DNA from: Phycomyces blakesleeanus NRRL 1555(-)
Lineage: Eukaryota; Mucoromycota; Mucoromycetes; Mucorales; Phycomycetaceae
DNA length: 64,000 bases
Assembly: GCF_001638985.1 (NCBI RefSeq)
Contig: NW_017265152.1
Coordinates: 810,849 to 874,848 of the forward strand
Reading direction: 5' to 3'
Positions 12,391 through 28,713 of this stretch are shown one piece after another. Both the position numbers and the translations under genes were made by a program. The notes below the pieces were generated by a model. The model made no database searches. It worked only from the letters and a program-made list of their open reading frames with translations, and had not been told where the DNA came from. How positions within the stretch are numbered: position 1 is the first letter of the stretch; every line of letters starts with the position of its first letter.

Positions 12391-12794
12391 GACATAAAGG
12401 ACGTGCATGTGTATATTCCCCCTTGTCCACTATATTATTATATATTTTTTACGGTCGTATTTACTTCATCGTCTTATCCAATTGTACATTAATTCAAACT
12501 TCTGCATATTGAAACAGGTCTAAATTCATCTTTCTTTCTTTTTTACTTACAATCAATAAAGCAACCTCCATTCTTGTAAATCTCATGTGTCGACCAATAT
12601 AAATAATAAGAAAAGATGTTGTATATTTTATTTTATTTTATTTTATTTATTTACTGTTATCCCAGTAAGTAAATATACATTTAGAGCCATATATTTGAGG
12701 TCATACTCTATGTTTAGTGAAGTGAAAAAAAAACGGAGACTGTATAGAAACAAAGAAAAGAAAGAAGAAAAACAGAAGAAAAGGTTGGTATTCT
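12391..12794. other. Convergent 3' intergenic region
   Basis: The kinase and the mevalonate diphosphate decarboxylase gene converge here, so the interval holds both 3' UTRs. AATAAA-like signals occur, for example around 12555. It also has T-rich and A-rich homopolymer stretches. No gene was seen. Confidence 0.5.
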
Positions 12795-14092
12795 TTATAC
12801 TTGTGCGGTACGCTTGGGAAGACCCTGTTCATTTAACAGTGAATCTTTTTCGGACAGAACGCGGGGTCCATCATGAGTTTTTGTGTGCAAAAGGCGGCTG
12901 ACACTGCCAACGGGGTGGACAGGGATGACTTCTTCAAATGAAGTGTGTGCAGCAGGCAGATAGTTTTCACCAAGAGCAGCACCACCAAGAACACCATATG
13001 TATCTTTAAAGTAATAATCAGAGTCAGTGCCTGGGAAGTAGTGGGCAATCAACTGGATGATTTCACGCATGTTCTGCTTGGGAGCATAGATGACAGCATT
13101 TGGTCCGGCATCGTAGGTATAAGCAGCCTTGATCTTGCCATCAGGAGAGCTACGGTTGTACTCGTGGATAAGACGCATAATTCCGCGAGAGGTGTCGTTG
13201 AGGTAGAAAATAGGGGGGAAGGTATCCAAGCAGACGGCGTGGAATTGGTTGGAGTCTCTCATGGTGAGTTCACCAAATGATTCAAAATCCTTGGCAAGAA
13301 TGGCCTTCTTCATAGCCTCCATACGGCCTGGGACAACCTTGAGACGCTCGGCCATCAAAGGACTGGTCTGGATTGTGTTTTGCATACCCTCTGTAGAAGA
13401 AGTGCCCTTCTTGGCATCCGACACAACACACACCAATGCCTCAAGCTCAGGCCAGTGGGTTTCGGGAGCAACCTGGACAGCCTTGGAGTCCGAACCATCG
13501 GCTTCCTTACCCATTTCCCAGGCGACAAAGCCACCAAATAGTGAACGACAGGCAGATCCGGAACCCTGGCGAGCAATGCGCGACAATTCGGACATATCGG
13601 AGGGCAAGTCAAACAGCTTTGCGAGAGTGAAAACCAAAGCAGCCAAACCAGAGGCAGATGATGCCAAACCAGCAGCAGTGGGGAAGTTGTTTTCTGAGCA
13701 GACGTGTACGGGGTAAGTTGACAACAGCTCAATTGGCTGGCCAGCAGCAGCGGCCTTATCTTCTACGGCCTTGCGGATAGCGCGTGTTTCACGGAAACAG
13801 TTGTGCATGCGCTTGTTCTTAGTGATGTCTTCCTCCTTGCCATTCAACCAGAGACGATCTCCGGAATACTCCTTTGCAGCCGAGATTGTAGTCTTGCTGT
13901 GAAGGATGTCTTGGGAAAGAGTGACTGATAGAGAGTCATTGGTGGGGAGGATGAGCTGGGTGTCGCGCTTGCCCCAATATTTGATGACCTGAACATTGAC
14001 ATTTAGTGACTTGTCATGTTTATCATGTGTTTTGTTTTTTGTTTTTTACTTACGGCAATATTGACAGGGGCGGTGCAGGTTACGGTCTTCAT
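12795..14092 (-). CDS. MVD1: Mevalonate diphosphate decarboxylase
   Basis: Two exons: 14054-14092 (MKTVTCTAPVNIA) and 12795-13988, joined in phase 0, giving 410 residues. The enzyme performs the ATP-dependent decarboxylation of mevalonate diphosphate to isopentenyl diphosphate in the cytosolic mevalonate (sterol/isoprenoid) pathway. GHMP-kinase-superfamily features are clear: IKYWGKRD near the N-terminus, NDSLSVTL, the glycine-rich PTAAGLASSASGLAAL phosphate loop, and SGSACRSLFGGFVAWE. Further on are MRDSNQFHAVCLDT and YTYDAGPNA. Length is close to the roughly 400 residues normal for the family. The single short first exon is supported by the donor GTAAGT and by the conserved N-terminal motif continuing in frame. 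Confidence 0.97.
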
Positions 14093-18151
<4,059 letters not shown>

Positions 18152-18493
18152 GATCACACAATCTGGCACGTAAGAAAAAAAAACAGTAGACTCTATATTG
18201 TGTATTTTCCCCTCTATTCATTTCATTAGACTTGTATTTTACCCAGTGAATAAATACATTTTTTTATATATCTACACTTTACAGCCCAAATAGTTTATAG
18301 ACCACGTCAACACACGAATATTTATATAAACGAGACTGTCCATCACTTATAACTTAACACAATCGATATTTGTATAAAAAAATATTGAACATCTCATTCA
18401 CTTATAAACGTTATAAAAGGTGTACTGTTTGTTCGTTAAAGTGTTTTTTTTGTAATGCCGAAGTTTTATTCCAAATGCCCATAATGAGATAAC
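18152..18493. other. Convergent 3' intergenic region
   Basis: This holds the 3' ends of the glutamyl-tRNA synthetase and uL11 genes. It is AT-rich with possible polyadenylation signals (AATAAA near 18250). No gene was seen. Confidence 0.5.
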
Positions 18494-19126
18494 TTATTTC
18501 TCCTACAAAATATCACAGTAACAAATTAATATGTATTACAACTTTAAAAAAATATTATAGATGTTGATCAACTTACGGGAATCTCAACTTCACCGGCATC
18601 AATGGCATCACACAAGTCCTTGGGGCTCTGGCCATCGACGGTGCAACCAACGGAGTTGGCGGTACCAAGGATCTCCTTGACGGTACCCTTGAGCTCACGA
18701 GCGAGGGACTTGAAGCGCATGGTGCGGGCAACATCGATAATGGCCTCGAGGGAGACGTTACCGCTGTGCTTGATGTTCTTCTCCTTCTTGCGATCTCTGG
18801 GGGGCTCGTTCAAAGCCTTGATGACAAGGGAAGAGGCGGAGGGAACAACGGAGACCTGAGCCTGACGGTTTTGGATGGTCAACTGAACGGTGACACGGAG
18901 ACCCTTCCATTCCTTGGTGCCCTTGGCGATGTCTTCACCGACCTTCTTGGGGGAAAGACCGAGAGGACCGATCTTGGGGGCAAGAGCGGAGGAAGCACCA
19001 ACCTCACCACCTAATCAAAGTTGTGTTAATGAACCATTCATTATCTTTCTTTCTCTTTCTGGTTTTCTTACCAGTGGCGCGAAGGTAGATAATCTTAACC
19101 TCAGAAGGATCGAATTTGGGAGGCAT
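18494..19126 (-). CDS. RPL12: Cytosolic ribosomal protein uL11 (L12)
   Basis: Three exons: 19072-19126, 18577-19010 and a 9-nt last exon 18494-18502 (GAG AAA TAA), giving 165 residues, the normal length for eukaryotic uL11. The protein forms the base of the ribosomal P-stalk (GTPase-associated centre) on 28S rRNA. Motifs: [47 protein letters not shown], and [14 protein letters not shown]. Without the final exon the frame would end two residues after the donor. The donor GTAAGT, the acceptor TTTTGTAG and the resulting EIPEK ending (family members typically end EIP plus one to three residues) support the tiny exon. Codon use is strongly biased to C/G-ending codons, as expected for a highly expressed gene. 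Confidence 0.95.
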
Positions 19127-21234
19127 CTGTAGGTATGAGCATTGGTTTAGTATATGCAATTAATGGATCTTGAGGTGATATTATCCAATCCATCTAGATG
19201 GATGGCTGTTTTTTGTTACCTTTTGGGTTTAGAGAAAAGGGAGGGTCTGGTAGATTCCCTTGCTACTGGTTTTGGCAGGCGGATTACTCGCTCTGTGGGT
19301 CTGGATGGATAGGTGGTTTCCACAAGTATATTTAAACACCGCTGTCCGGTTTGTTGGAAGCCGAACATAGTAAATGTCCGGTTATCTTTTTATTCCCATC
19401 TCTCTTTTTTAGTGGTATCAAATACTAGTATTAGTTCATTAAAATATAAGTACAAAATACGATTTTTTATTGCTCTCTCTCTCTCTGTCTCTCTAAATAA
19501 TGCTCTTTTATATAGCCTAGGAACTATACTGATCCTTAGACCAGTATTACACTACTCTATACTCAATACGTTTTATAACCAGGCTGTTATTTTGCTTTTT
19601 GTTTTTGGAAATAGAATATATATATATATATTTGAAACCGTAAGTCCTGTATTTGTACCAAACCTATAAATAATACACAGTAATAGCTTAAATAAATACA
19701 TGTATTGCTTAAGAAGAGTTTTTATCAAAATAGTGATTTGATTTGCTTGATATTAATTTCAAAATCCAAACTTGACAATGCTTTGTGTGAGCACTGATTC
19801 TCTTTGAGCTACTTTTTCAGTTACTTACACGAGCAATAAATAGGCGGTAGTTGAACAATCAATACTTTGCATAATTCAGGGCGCCCAGGTCAATCAATAA
19901 TGTATTTCATGTTAGATAATAATAATAATAATACCTAAGCCATTTTTAATAATAAACAATAAAAGTATAGATGAATACACAATGATACTTGGTCCTAAAT
20001 GTTTCTCAGTACTTAAGCATAATTAAGTAAATGTATACATATACATACAACGTGCAATTCACATATTTGGTATCGAGTTTTGAGGTTTTCACGTTTAGGT
20101 TTGTGTTTAACCAGTAACGGTTATAATTCATTAAACGACATCAATGTTGTGCCAAAGAATCGTTTTTTTTAAAGCAACTCCTCCCTGGGAGTGGTGATAA
20201 TATTAAAGACTAGAGGCTCTAGAAATATTAAGAAAGATTCATATTGTCCTGCTCGAACAAACAAATATTAATCATTCTGGGTGAGAATAATATACTATAA
20301 AGTTACGATAAAGTATTGTACTGAAGCTAAAATCTAGGCGATTACGAAACCTTGTTAATTATGATATATACATTAAGTTACTATTTGTATTGAAACCCGC
20401 GCTCTCGAAATAAACAATGATTTCACCAGGACATATTAATCTTTCAAGCCATTTAAAGAATATAGATAAAAAAACTTTATACAAAGTCACTAAAGAAATG
20501 TGAATGATTCTTACTAATTCATTATTTTTGAGAATACTGAACATTACAAAAACCATTGCATTAACATTTAATAGTAATCTTGAGTATTAGACAAATCGCT
20601 TTGCTTTACTTAAAGTAATAAACCCTAAAAGAAAATTGCTGTAAAAGAATTTATTCTGTCATTTTTGAAGGGGTATAAAAAGTTATGCGCTCTGGGTTGA
20701 AATTTTATGTACTTACACACTTTCGACATCTGGATTTCTTTTTATGTTAAAATTAATCAGCCAAAGTTGTATCATTATTTTATTCATATTCCAGACCTCA
20801 TCTAACCCATGAGCCCAAATGTATATCACTCAAACACAATAATAAGGAAATTATTACCACAGTATACGAGACAGCCTTTAAAAAAGAGTATTATCTGCAG
20901 CAGCAGTAGTAGTAGTAGTAATAGTATTAATAAATCAGGCTCGTCTATTTTTTTTTTCTTTTTAAAAATATGCGTTTTCAAATAATGCCCGGGCTATAGG
21001 TGCTCTAATATAGACCTGAATCTAATTTCATCAATAATATATTCGACGTCATGTCTTAGTCTGCTCGGGTTGAGAACTTTAAGGAATGGAGAAAGGTCTA
21101 AACGTCACCTCTACGCCATATCCTAATTCATCTTTAAAGTTTCTATTAATTTACATCGCATACTTGTCCTTATATAAGGTCTGATAGCATACCGCTCATA
21201 TTTCTTTTGACTCTTTTCCTACTAAGTTACGATC
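19127..21234. other. Long divergent intergenic region
   Basis: About 2.1 kb between uL11 and glutamate decarboxylase, AT-rich and with many in-frame stops. It contains simple repeats (CT-rich at about 19476-19494, TAA at about 19919-19933, AGT/AGC at about 20899-20928). No conserved frame, tRNA or known RNA was recognised. It includes both promoters. Confidence 0.5.
21171..21178 (+). promoter_or_regulatory. TATA box of glutamate decarboxylase
   Basis: TATATAAG lies 57 bp before the start codon of the downstream gene and is preceded by a less AT-rich segment. Position and sequence fit a core promoter element. The call rests on sequence only. Confidence 0.5.
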
Positions 21235-23010
21235 ATGGTCCTCCACAAGCACGTCAAATCCAAGATTCTTCCAAAGAATCGACAACATACTGACGCATCA
21301 AAAGAAAACCAGTCGTTACACTCTCTTGCTTACAGCTCGCGCTATGCAACCACCGATGTCCCAAAGACAGAGATTCCACAAAAGCCTGCTGGATCAACTA
21401 CTGCCTATCAGCTTATTCACGACGAACTTGATCTTGATGGCACACCTGCTATGAATTGCGCTAGTTTTGGTAATAGTTGAATATAACAATATGTTTAGGC
21501 CGGCTATTAAACTCTTTTATAGTCCACACCTGGATGGAACCCGAGGCAGACAAGCTTATGATGGAAAACATATCAAAGAACATGTCCGACCAAGACGAGT
21601 ATCCTGCTACAATGCGAATACATGGACGCTGTATATCTATGATCGGAAATATGTGGAATGCCGAAAATGCAATTGGTACTGCCACCACAGGCTCTTCTGA
21701 AGCCATCATGCTTGGTGGGCTAGCTCTCAAGAAAAGATGGCAAGCCCGTCAAAAGAAAGCCGGGAAGGACACGTATCATCCGAATATTATCATGGGAAAT
21801 AATGCTCAAGTTGCACTGGAGAAATTTGCACGCTTCTTTGATGTCGAAGCACGTCTTATTCCTGTTTCTGATGAAAGCCATTATGCTCTGGATATCAAAA
21901 AGGCTGTTGAAGCATGTGATGAAAACACGATTGGAATCTTTGTTATTCTTGGCTCAACTTACACTGGCCATTTTGAGGATGTTAAGGGTCTTTCAGATCT
22001 TTTGGATGCCTATCAAGAAAAAACAGGAATTGATATACCAATCCATGTGGATGCTGCTAGGTAAGCAATATGTCAAATTTAACTAGGAGTCTATTTTCTT
22101 TTTGCTGTCTAGTGTAACTTATTGGATTTATTTTGCAGTGGTGGATTTGTGGCACCTTTTGCCTTTCCTAATCTCGTCTGGGACTTTAAGATTCCACGAG
22201 TATCATCTATTAACACTTCTGGGCACAAGTACGGTTTATGCTATGCTGGCATAGGTTGGATTCTGTGGAAGTCAGAGGAATATTTGCCCAAAGAACTCAT
22301 TTTTGAGTTACACTATCTTGGTGGCACAGAATATTCGTACACCATCAACTTTTCTCGTCCAGCATGTTTTATGGTATGTTGATTTATCTTACTGAAATAT
22401 AAAAAGACTGAGCCATTATTATACTTTGTAGATTGGACAATACTACAACTTTTTGCGTCTTGGAGTCGAAGGCTTTACAAACGTTGCTAATAACGATTTG
22501 ATAAATGCACGTGAATTTGCGAAAGGATTGGAAGATTCGGGCTATTTTGACGTTGTGTCAGATCTCCATCGTCCCAAAGGTGTCTTTGGCTGGAAGGAAA
22601 AGTCGGGGATTTCAAAGGCAAAAGAAGTCGTTAGTAAGGCAGGAGTCATTGATTACAACCCTCATTTGCCTGTCGTGTCATTTAAGCTCACTGACGAGTA
22701 CAAGAAAAACTGTCCGCATGTAAAGCAAGGTGCCATAAGCACATTGATCCGTACCAAAGGCTGGATTGTCCCCAATTATCCTCTACCTCCAGATGCCGAC
22801 TCGATTGAGATCTTACGTGTTGTCGTGCGTGAATCTTTGTCAAAAGATATGTTAACTCTTTTGTTGGAAGATATAGTAGAGGCAACCAAGAGATTGGCCA
22901 ATGTTGAAAATGCAGTCGAGTCCTTCTATCTCACATCAAATATTCACGTTGGTATCGGAAAGGATGCTGAAATTCCGTCGAATAACAATACTTATTCACG
23001 CCCTTGTTAA
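21235..23010 (+). CDS. GAD1: Glutamate decarboxylase
   Basis: Four exons (21235-21469, 21523-22060, 22139-22373, 22432-23010) code 528 residues. This PLP enzyme converts glutamate to 4-aminobutyrate plus CO2, feeding the GABA shunt and stress tolerance. Group II decarboxylase features are clear: YSSRYATTDVPK, MNCASFVHTWMEPEADKLM, IGTATTGSSEAIMLGGLALK, HVDAASGGFVAPF, and the PLP-binding lysine in INTSGHKYGL (about residue 288). ELHYLGGTEYSYTINFSRP follows. The C-terminal tail (about 50 residues) lacks an obvious Trp-containing amphipathic calmodulin-binding helix such as plant enzymes carry. A TATA box lies 57 bp upstream. Confidence 0.96.
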
Positions 23011-23638
23011 ATAAATTTGTACATATCGAAAATTAATAATAAAAAGAACATTACTTGGCTATATTTAATACTTTTATAAATCTCTCTTTGCTTTCCTTAC
23101 ATACGCTTTTTTTACTAGCACCTACAGTACCGTATCTTCACTAATTATTCCCACTGATAAATATATTTCCACATAAAAATATTCTTAGAATACTTGAAGA
23201 AGTAGTCCTTTATCCTAACAGCGAGGAAAGAAAGCCGTAGAATGACATATTCAACCTCAACAATAGGACCTCTTGACCTTTTTTTTCACTTCTTCTTTGA
23301 CATATTCAGTGAGATTAGCCTGGTAAATTTATATGAAAATAAATTTCAAGTTTGTGAATTATTCAAAGTTGGCGAATAATTAGTGAAAATATAGTAGTTT
23401 ATCCATTTATTTTATTTAACTTTTCTTTACAAACCAGTTTAATTTTATACCTATTTTACGTTGTAAACATTTGTGAGGCCAATATTAAGATATTTGTCAT
23501 CAATAGAGCCAATCAAGTTTTACATATGCTTACACACATCTGCATGTGTATATTTATATACATCACATTGAATTACTCCAAAACATTTGTGCACCACTCC
23601 ATTTTTTCCTTTCTTTTTGTTATATTTTATTTCACTCG
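23011..23638. other. Intergenic, no gene recognised
   Basis: Between the glutamate decarboxylase 3' end and the MOSC gene start. AT-rich with AATAAA-like elements just after 23010. Nothing further was recognised. Confidence 0.5.
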
Positions 23639-24815
23639 ATGCCGGCTACAAAATCTCCTACAGTGTGCGGTATCACTATCTACCCGATCAAATCATGTGG
23701 TGGTATAAGTTTAAAGACATGTAAAGTTGGGCCTCTTGGACTAGAAAATGACAGGCGGTTCATGTTTGTTGAAGATTCGATAAAGAGATTCATTACTCAA
23801 AGGTAAAACATAAAATGATAGGATACATTATATAAACATTTATCCTTTTTGATAACTATCTTTTTCGTTCTGACTACTTTATCTGACAGAGTATATCCCT
23901 CACTCGCATTTATACACCCATTAATCGATGAGGCTCGCAACCTGCTGACACTGACAACTGAAGGTCAAGATTCTCTTGAACTCCCACTACATCCGGATAC
24001 GAAGAATCTAAAGCTTTACTCAGTTCAGCTGTGGAAAGATGATCTTATGGCTTATGATGTGGGTGAGGCCGCATCAGAATGGATAACAACCTTTCTTAGG
24101 CGTCATGCAGATCATGACCAAGTCGATAAAGATTTAAGCGAACGAAATGTTCCGGGGATTATGCGAATGGTCGTACTTGATCCTTCGAATGGCCAGTACG
24201 AACGCCCTGCTCATCCACAATTACCTGGTGTCCAATCGCCATTTACTGATCAATCTCCTGTGTCAATGGGATTTGAGTCCAGCAGAGAAGATATGAACAG
24301 AAACCTGTTACGACGTGGTGTCAGTAATGGACAAACCATTCCGATGTCTCGTTTTAGAGACAACATTTCCATCAAAGACACAATTTCATGGGAAGAAGAT
24401 GAATGGCTGGTCGCAAAGTAAGAAAATACAATTTATTGAAAATGCAGGAATTATGTATGAGAAATATGTATTAACAGACTAATAGGGTTGGAGATGTGAC
24501 ATACTATATAATTGAACCACTTGCTCGTTGTCCATGTAATAGAAACCATCAGTGTGTGCATAGATTTTTAGTATCTGATGTGTATTCATAGTGACTTGTA
24601 TTGATCAAGAAACCGCAAAAAAGGATAAGTGGAAGGATTCAAGCGTACTTGAACATCTGAAGAAGACACGCCAATTTGAAAACACTCCTGGAAATGGCTA
24701 CTTTTGTGTGCATACAGCTCCTTTAACAGCAGGAACTGTCAGTATAGGCGATGGGGTAAAAGTGCTTGAACGCATTCCTGTTGAGTACAGAAAGAAAATT
24801 TTACAAAGCGAATAA
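23639..24815 (+). CDS. MOSC-domain molybdenum protein (mARC/YcbX type)
   Basis: Four exons (23639-23802, 23890-24417, 24486-24535, 24592-24815) code 321 residues. The N-terminal MOSC beta-barrel is marked by ITIYPIKSCGGISL, then GPLGLENDRRFMFVE and FITQRVYPSLAFI. The C-terminal MOSC domain has NGQTIPMSRFRDNI, WEEDEW, and ARCPLTCIDQETA, whose Cys aligns with the cofactor-binding Cys of mARC proteins. It ends with GYFCVHTAPLTAGTVSIGD. The family binds sulphurated molybdenum cofactor and reduces N-hydroxylated compounds with cytochrome b5 partners. There is no clear mitochondrial presequence. The 50-nt third exon and the 56-nt third intron are required because the unspliced frame stops within 20 codons. 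Confidence 0.88.
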
Positions 24816-25287
24816 GCTAAAGAAGTGACCTTCAAGGCACACTTTTCTTTTTGTTAAAAGTTACAATTAGTTGGTAAAAGTTCAGTATTAAATGTATACA
24901 TAAAAACTATTCTACCCTCTCTCGATCATTGTAAAAATAAAGAAATTTGATTACTCTTCATTTAATTAAGTGTGCTGACCATAAAAAATTAATGCCATCA
25001 AAAAACATAAGTAGTTCTAAGGAAGTAAGTGTCCCTCTAATTAAAAGAAAAGTAGTATCTATGTGTACCTAGTGAATTTATACCAAGTTCGGACTGAACG
25101 TTTTACTAAGGTTAGTATTTCTAATGTGCAAATTTAAATTTGAAAGCCGTGAACGGATTTTGCTCGTTTCCATTTGCCTGACATTAACAAATGAACAAAG
25201 TAAGTCACGTTCATCGTCTCTCCATCAGTCAAGTCTGATCTTCAGCATTTCTTTTTTTTTCGCGTATCTTTATCTTTCAAATCAGTA
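24816..25287. other. Intergenic, no gene recognised
   Basis: AT-rich spacer between the MOSC gene and the cyclophilin gene. It has an AATAAA-type signal near 24936 and a T-run just before the cyclophilin start. No other feature was seen. Confidence 0.5.
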
Positions 25288-26281
25288 ATGGCAGAAGAAC
25301 GACCCGTTGTATTTTTTGATATATCTATCGGAGATGTCCCCGTGGGTCGGATGAAGATGGAATTATTCTCGGATATTGTCCCAAAAACTGCAGAAAACTT
25401 TAGGTAGGTTAATCTAATCCGATCGAGACCTAATGTGTATGTTTTGAAGTAGTCATTAACTTTTGATTGAATTCATTTTAAATTAATAGACAGTTGTGCA
25501 CAGGAGAATTCAAGTAACTTCAAATACAACGAAAAACGGAAATACTGGGAGTGGGATATACTGATAAAGTCTTTAATTAATTTTTAGGCGTAATGGCGTT
25601 CCCCAGGGTTTTAAAAACTGTCTTTTCCACAGGTAAAATAACCACCAACAGTATTCTATCTACCTAGAAACTAGTCTAATTAAAATTTACTAGAGTAATT
25701 AAGGATTTTATGGTTCAAGGCGGTGATTTCTTAAAAGGTGACGGTACAGGTTCCATGAGCATCTATGGTGAAAGATTCCATGACGAGAACTTTACTGTGA
25801 AACACGATCAGTCAGGATTATTGTCTATGGTAGGGCTAGATAACGTATTTTAAGAGGCTTGATTAGCGAAATTAACAAATCTCTACGTATACTAGGCAAA
25901 CTCTGGTCCAAACACCAACGGATGCCAGGTAAGACCAGCTGTGTAAATCATGATTAAACGTGAAACTTACTTTAGCTGGTAATAGTTTTTCATCACCTGT
26001 GAAAAGTGCGAGTTTTTGGATGGAAAGCATGTTGTGTTTGGCCGTCTAGTGGATGGTTTACTGACTCTCAGAAAGATTGGTATAAACCCTTTGAATTTCC
26101 AGTGAGAAGAACTGGATATACTGAAATCTTGTTTTTTTTTAGAAAATGTATCAACAGGCCCCAACAATCGCCCTAAGCTTCCTGTCAAAATCACTGGTAA
26201 TGTTTACTTTATACATATTTTACTACTAAAGGGTATTTACATATTAACTTTTATATATTTATAGAATGTGGACAAATGTAA
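25288..26281 (+). CDS. PPIH: Cyclophilin H-type peptidyl-prolyl isomerase
   Basis: Eight exons (25288-25403, 25490-25513, 25588-25632, 25694-25829, 25896-25928, 25986-26079, 26143-26196, 26265-26281) code 172 residues. It catalyses proline cis-trans isomerisation. The closest family I recognise is the U4/U6-U5 snRNP-associated cyclophilin H. Motifs: [99 protein letters not shown], and the end ECGQM. The active-site Arg (FHRVIK), Phe (FMVQGG) and Gln (CQFF) are present. Exons of 24, 45, 33 and 17 nt make this one of the most finely divided genes here. Confidence 0.95.
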
Positions 26282-27392
26282 GTTTGTCTGGATAATACAC
26301 CACAATGAAAACTTGTATTGCGAATTGGATTTAAGCGCCAGGGGTTTGTATACAGCATAATTGCAGCGGGAGTTCTTTTTAAAGCGAAAAGGAAGAAGAT
26401 GGAAGTACTGGAACTCTGAAAACCACAATATAACACAGTAATAAAAACGGGACTTATTCAAGCATGAATTCGGCACACAAATGTGAAAATATAGAAACAT
26501 TTGTTTTATTGGGATGGGTTGATCATATTTCAAAGTAACTATTGATCATTTATTGTTACACGCAGTCGAGCCATACTAATATCAAGTTTGAAGAAAACAG
26601 TAAGACAAGAACATTAAGCTTATTCTAGAACCAATGAAATAAATATCCAATTACATATAGTATACTATGGTAAAAAAGAGTGACGTTAATAAGAGATTTT
26701 TACAAACTTTCTCGGGGGTTTAAGGATTGTTGTAAGGTTTCACTTTAATTAAGCACTGCTTTCCCTCCTTTTGTATGTTTCAATTTCAATTTTTTACATT
26801 TCGCTGTTACTGTAGCTTAAAAGTAAATGCACGATTTCAATATCCCACCTTTCCCTCATTATATCTTTGTGATCAATGTAAAACACCTCGCCTTCCACTT
26901 TATACAATACAGAAAAATAATAAAACAACAACTCCCCCCAAGTTATTAAAGAAATGTAATGAATGATCAAATATGATCTTAGATATACTTGGTGATAACC
27001 AGGTTGGAATGTTTATGTTCTTTTTCTTCTCCCAGAATTTGGGAAACTTTATCTCATATGACAACCCTCTTTGGTATTCTCTTTTGGTCTCACAGCACTT
27101 GGACGTACCAAATCCATTGATAGAAAGATATGATGTTAAATTAATGAAACTAATCATATAATATATGGAGGGCATATAATTATTTATAGCAGACGATAAG
27201 AGAAAGAATAGAGAGTTTCCTTTTGAATTTGCCCTATGAATCATCATTAGGGTCTCTTATTTTTCGCAGTACATAATAACCGATATATTATATATATATA
27301 TACTTTATATGAAATTTATTTCTTTTTATATATAAAAAGATAAGATAAGATAACAAGCTGGAATTAGTATATACATGTATATTATAGGTTTC
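26282..27392. other. Convergent intergenic region
   Basis: About 1.1 kb between the cyclophilin gene and the methyltransferase pseudogene. AT-rich; it includes an A/T-rich stretch with (TA)n at about 27285-27302. No convincing coding frame or RNA was seen. Confidence 0.5.
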
Positions 27393-28691
27393 TTAAGTAA
27401 GGATCATCTTCATGTTTTCATAGTACATAAGTATCGGATTTTCTCCACCGCGAGTCGTAGTACGCTCAATATCACCATAGCGCTCACAGAACTCACGGTG
27501 AATTAGTACTCTAACACCCTTATCGTTTCCTGCGCCAGTACCACGACAGACGCGGAGATACATGTCCCGAAGAAGCTCAAAGTTTGTGGGAAAGAAGATA
27601 TCAAACCACCCGGGCTGAACCATGTAAGTAAAGCATGGCACCATGGTCGCTTTGTAGTGTGTCTGAGCTACTGGGGCATCAACACCATCTATAGAATCTG
27701 GCAAGCTAGAGAAATCGGACAATACAAGCTGGTGCTGAGGGAAATGAGTTTTGAGGGTTTCGAGCAGCATAAATAGCTTTATGGGAATGAATTCAGGTGC
27801 GGTAAGATTAGGTGCCAAAGGCATATTCTTTAAGAGGGCATTCCACAGTTTTCGAGAAAGCACTGGGCTACGGTATCCAACCTCCTTACGAGTGGCGAGA
27901 TATCGGGATATTAAACTATCTTGACCCACAGGTTCATAGATCTCTGTGTACTCTCCATTGGCATCTGTGCTCACCAAGGCTTGACGAGGCTCAAGTGTGT
28001 TGATATCGTACCGGATAAGATCATGAGCAAAGTTGTCCTATAAAAAAGAGTAACATTCTGATTGGTCATCAAGCACATACACATTCATATAATAGACTTA
28101 CGATGACCTCCATCCCAAGGAAGAAACAGTGTTCAGGAACATGGACATCCCAGTCAAAAATACTCTTATTGATCACAGTTACACATCGATTATGATCCTT
28201 AGCATCACGAACGTCCTGCCGTTCTGATTGACGTTCGGCCAGTTTTCCAGAGATTTCGATGATGTTTTATTCGGTGCGTTTGTACACCATTGGTTCATTC
28301 TGCTGAATATAGTCCAAGATGTTCAGCATGAGTGTGCCGTTACCTGCACGCATTTCATAGATAATAAGATCCTTGTGGGGGAAATGGTTAAGCTTGTATT
28401 CTGATACCAGATACTTTGCAATAGCAAAGCCATACCAAGGCTACATGTAAAGAATAGGAAGAGCATGAGAATCATTACTTTGGAGCATGTGTATTTATTA
28501 TCTGAGCATACTTTAAAAAGCTCGGTAGGCGTATGCCACACTTGACGAGCTACTTCATCCACTTCGTCTACATCTCCTTCAATCTCTTTGTAAAGCTTGG
28601 CTAACTCGATCATGAACTCCAAATGATCCTGCATTCTATTAAAGTCAAAGTCTGTCTCTGGCGAGAAAATGACAGCTTGTTTCGAAAAGCG
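27393..28691 (-). pseudogene. MidA/NDUFAF7-like SAM methyltransferase pseudogene
   Basis: Three exons are still recognisable: 28512-28691, 28102-28440 and 27393-28037, all in matching phase. The protein resembles the DUF185/MidA family (fungal YKL162C-like, related to NDUFAF7, an arginine methyltransferase for complex I assembly): FSKQAVIFSP, VWHTPTELFKPWYG, YLVSEYKL, HDLIRYDI. Three faults indicate decay. (1) An in-frame TAA at 28267-28269 interrupts KRTE-stop-NIIEISGKLAERQ; family members have a sense codon there. (2) The SAM motif I reads YEMRAGNGT, with Arg where I expect Gly. (3) The N-terminal part of the family is missing: the first visible exon has a normal acceptor (TATTAG at 28692-28697) but mobile-element copy C begins 22 bp further upstream and no upstream exon was found. 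Confidence 0.8.
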
Positions 28692-28713
28692 CTAATATTG
28701 GGCAGAAATCTTA

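Noticed and set aside
13249..13716. 155-codon + strand frame opposite MVD1
   Set aside because: Lies entirely inside the MVD1 exon on the other strand and shows no motif.
18602..19132. Long open frames on the + strand opposite uL11
   Set aside because: They are mirror frames caused by the strong codon bias of the ribosomal protein gene; the minus-strand protein is a clear uL11.
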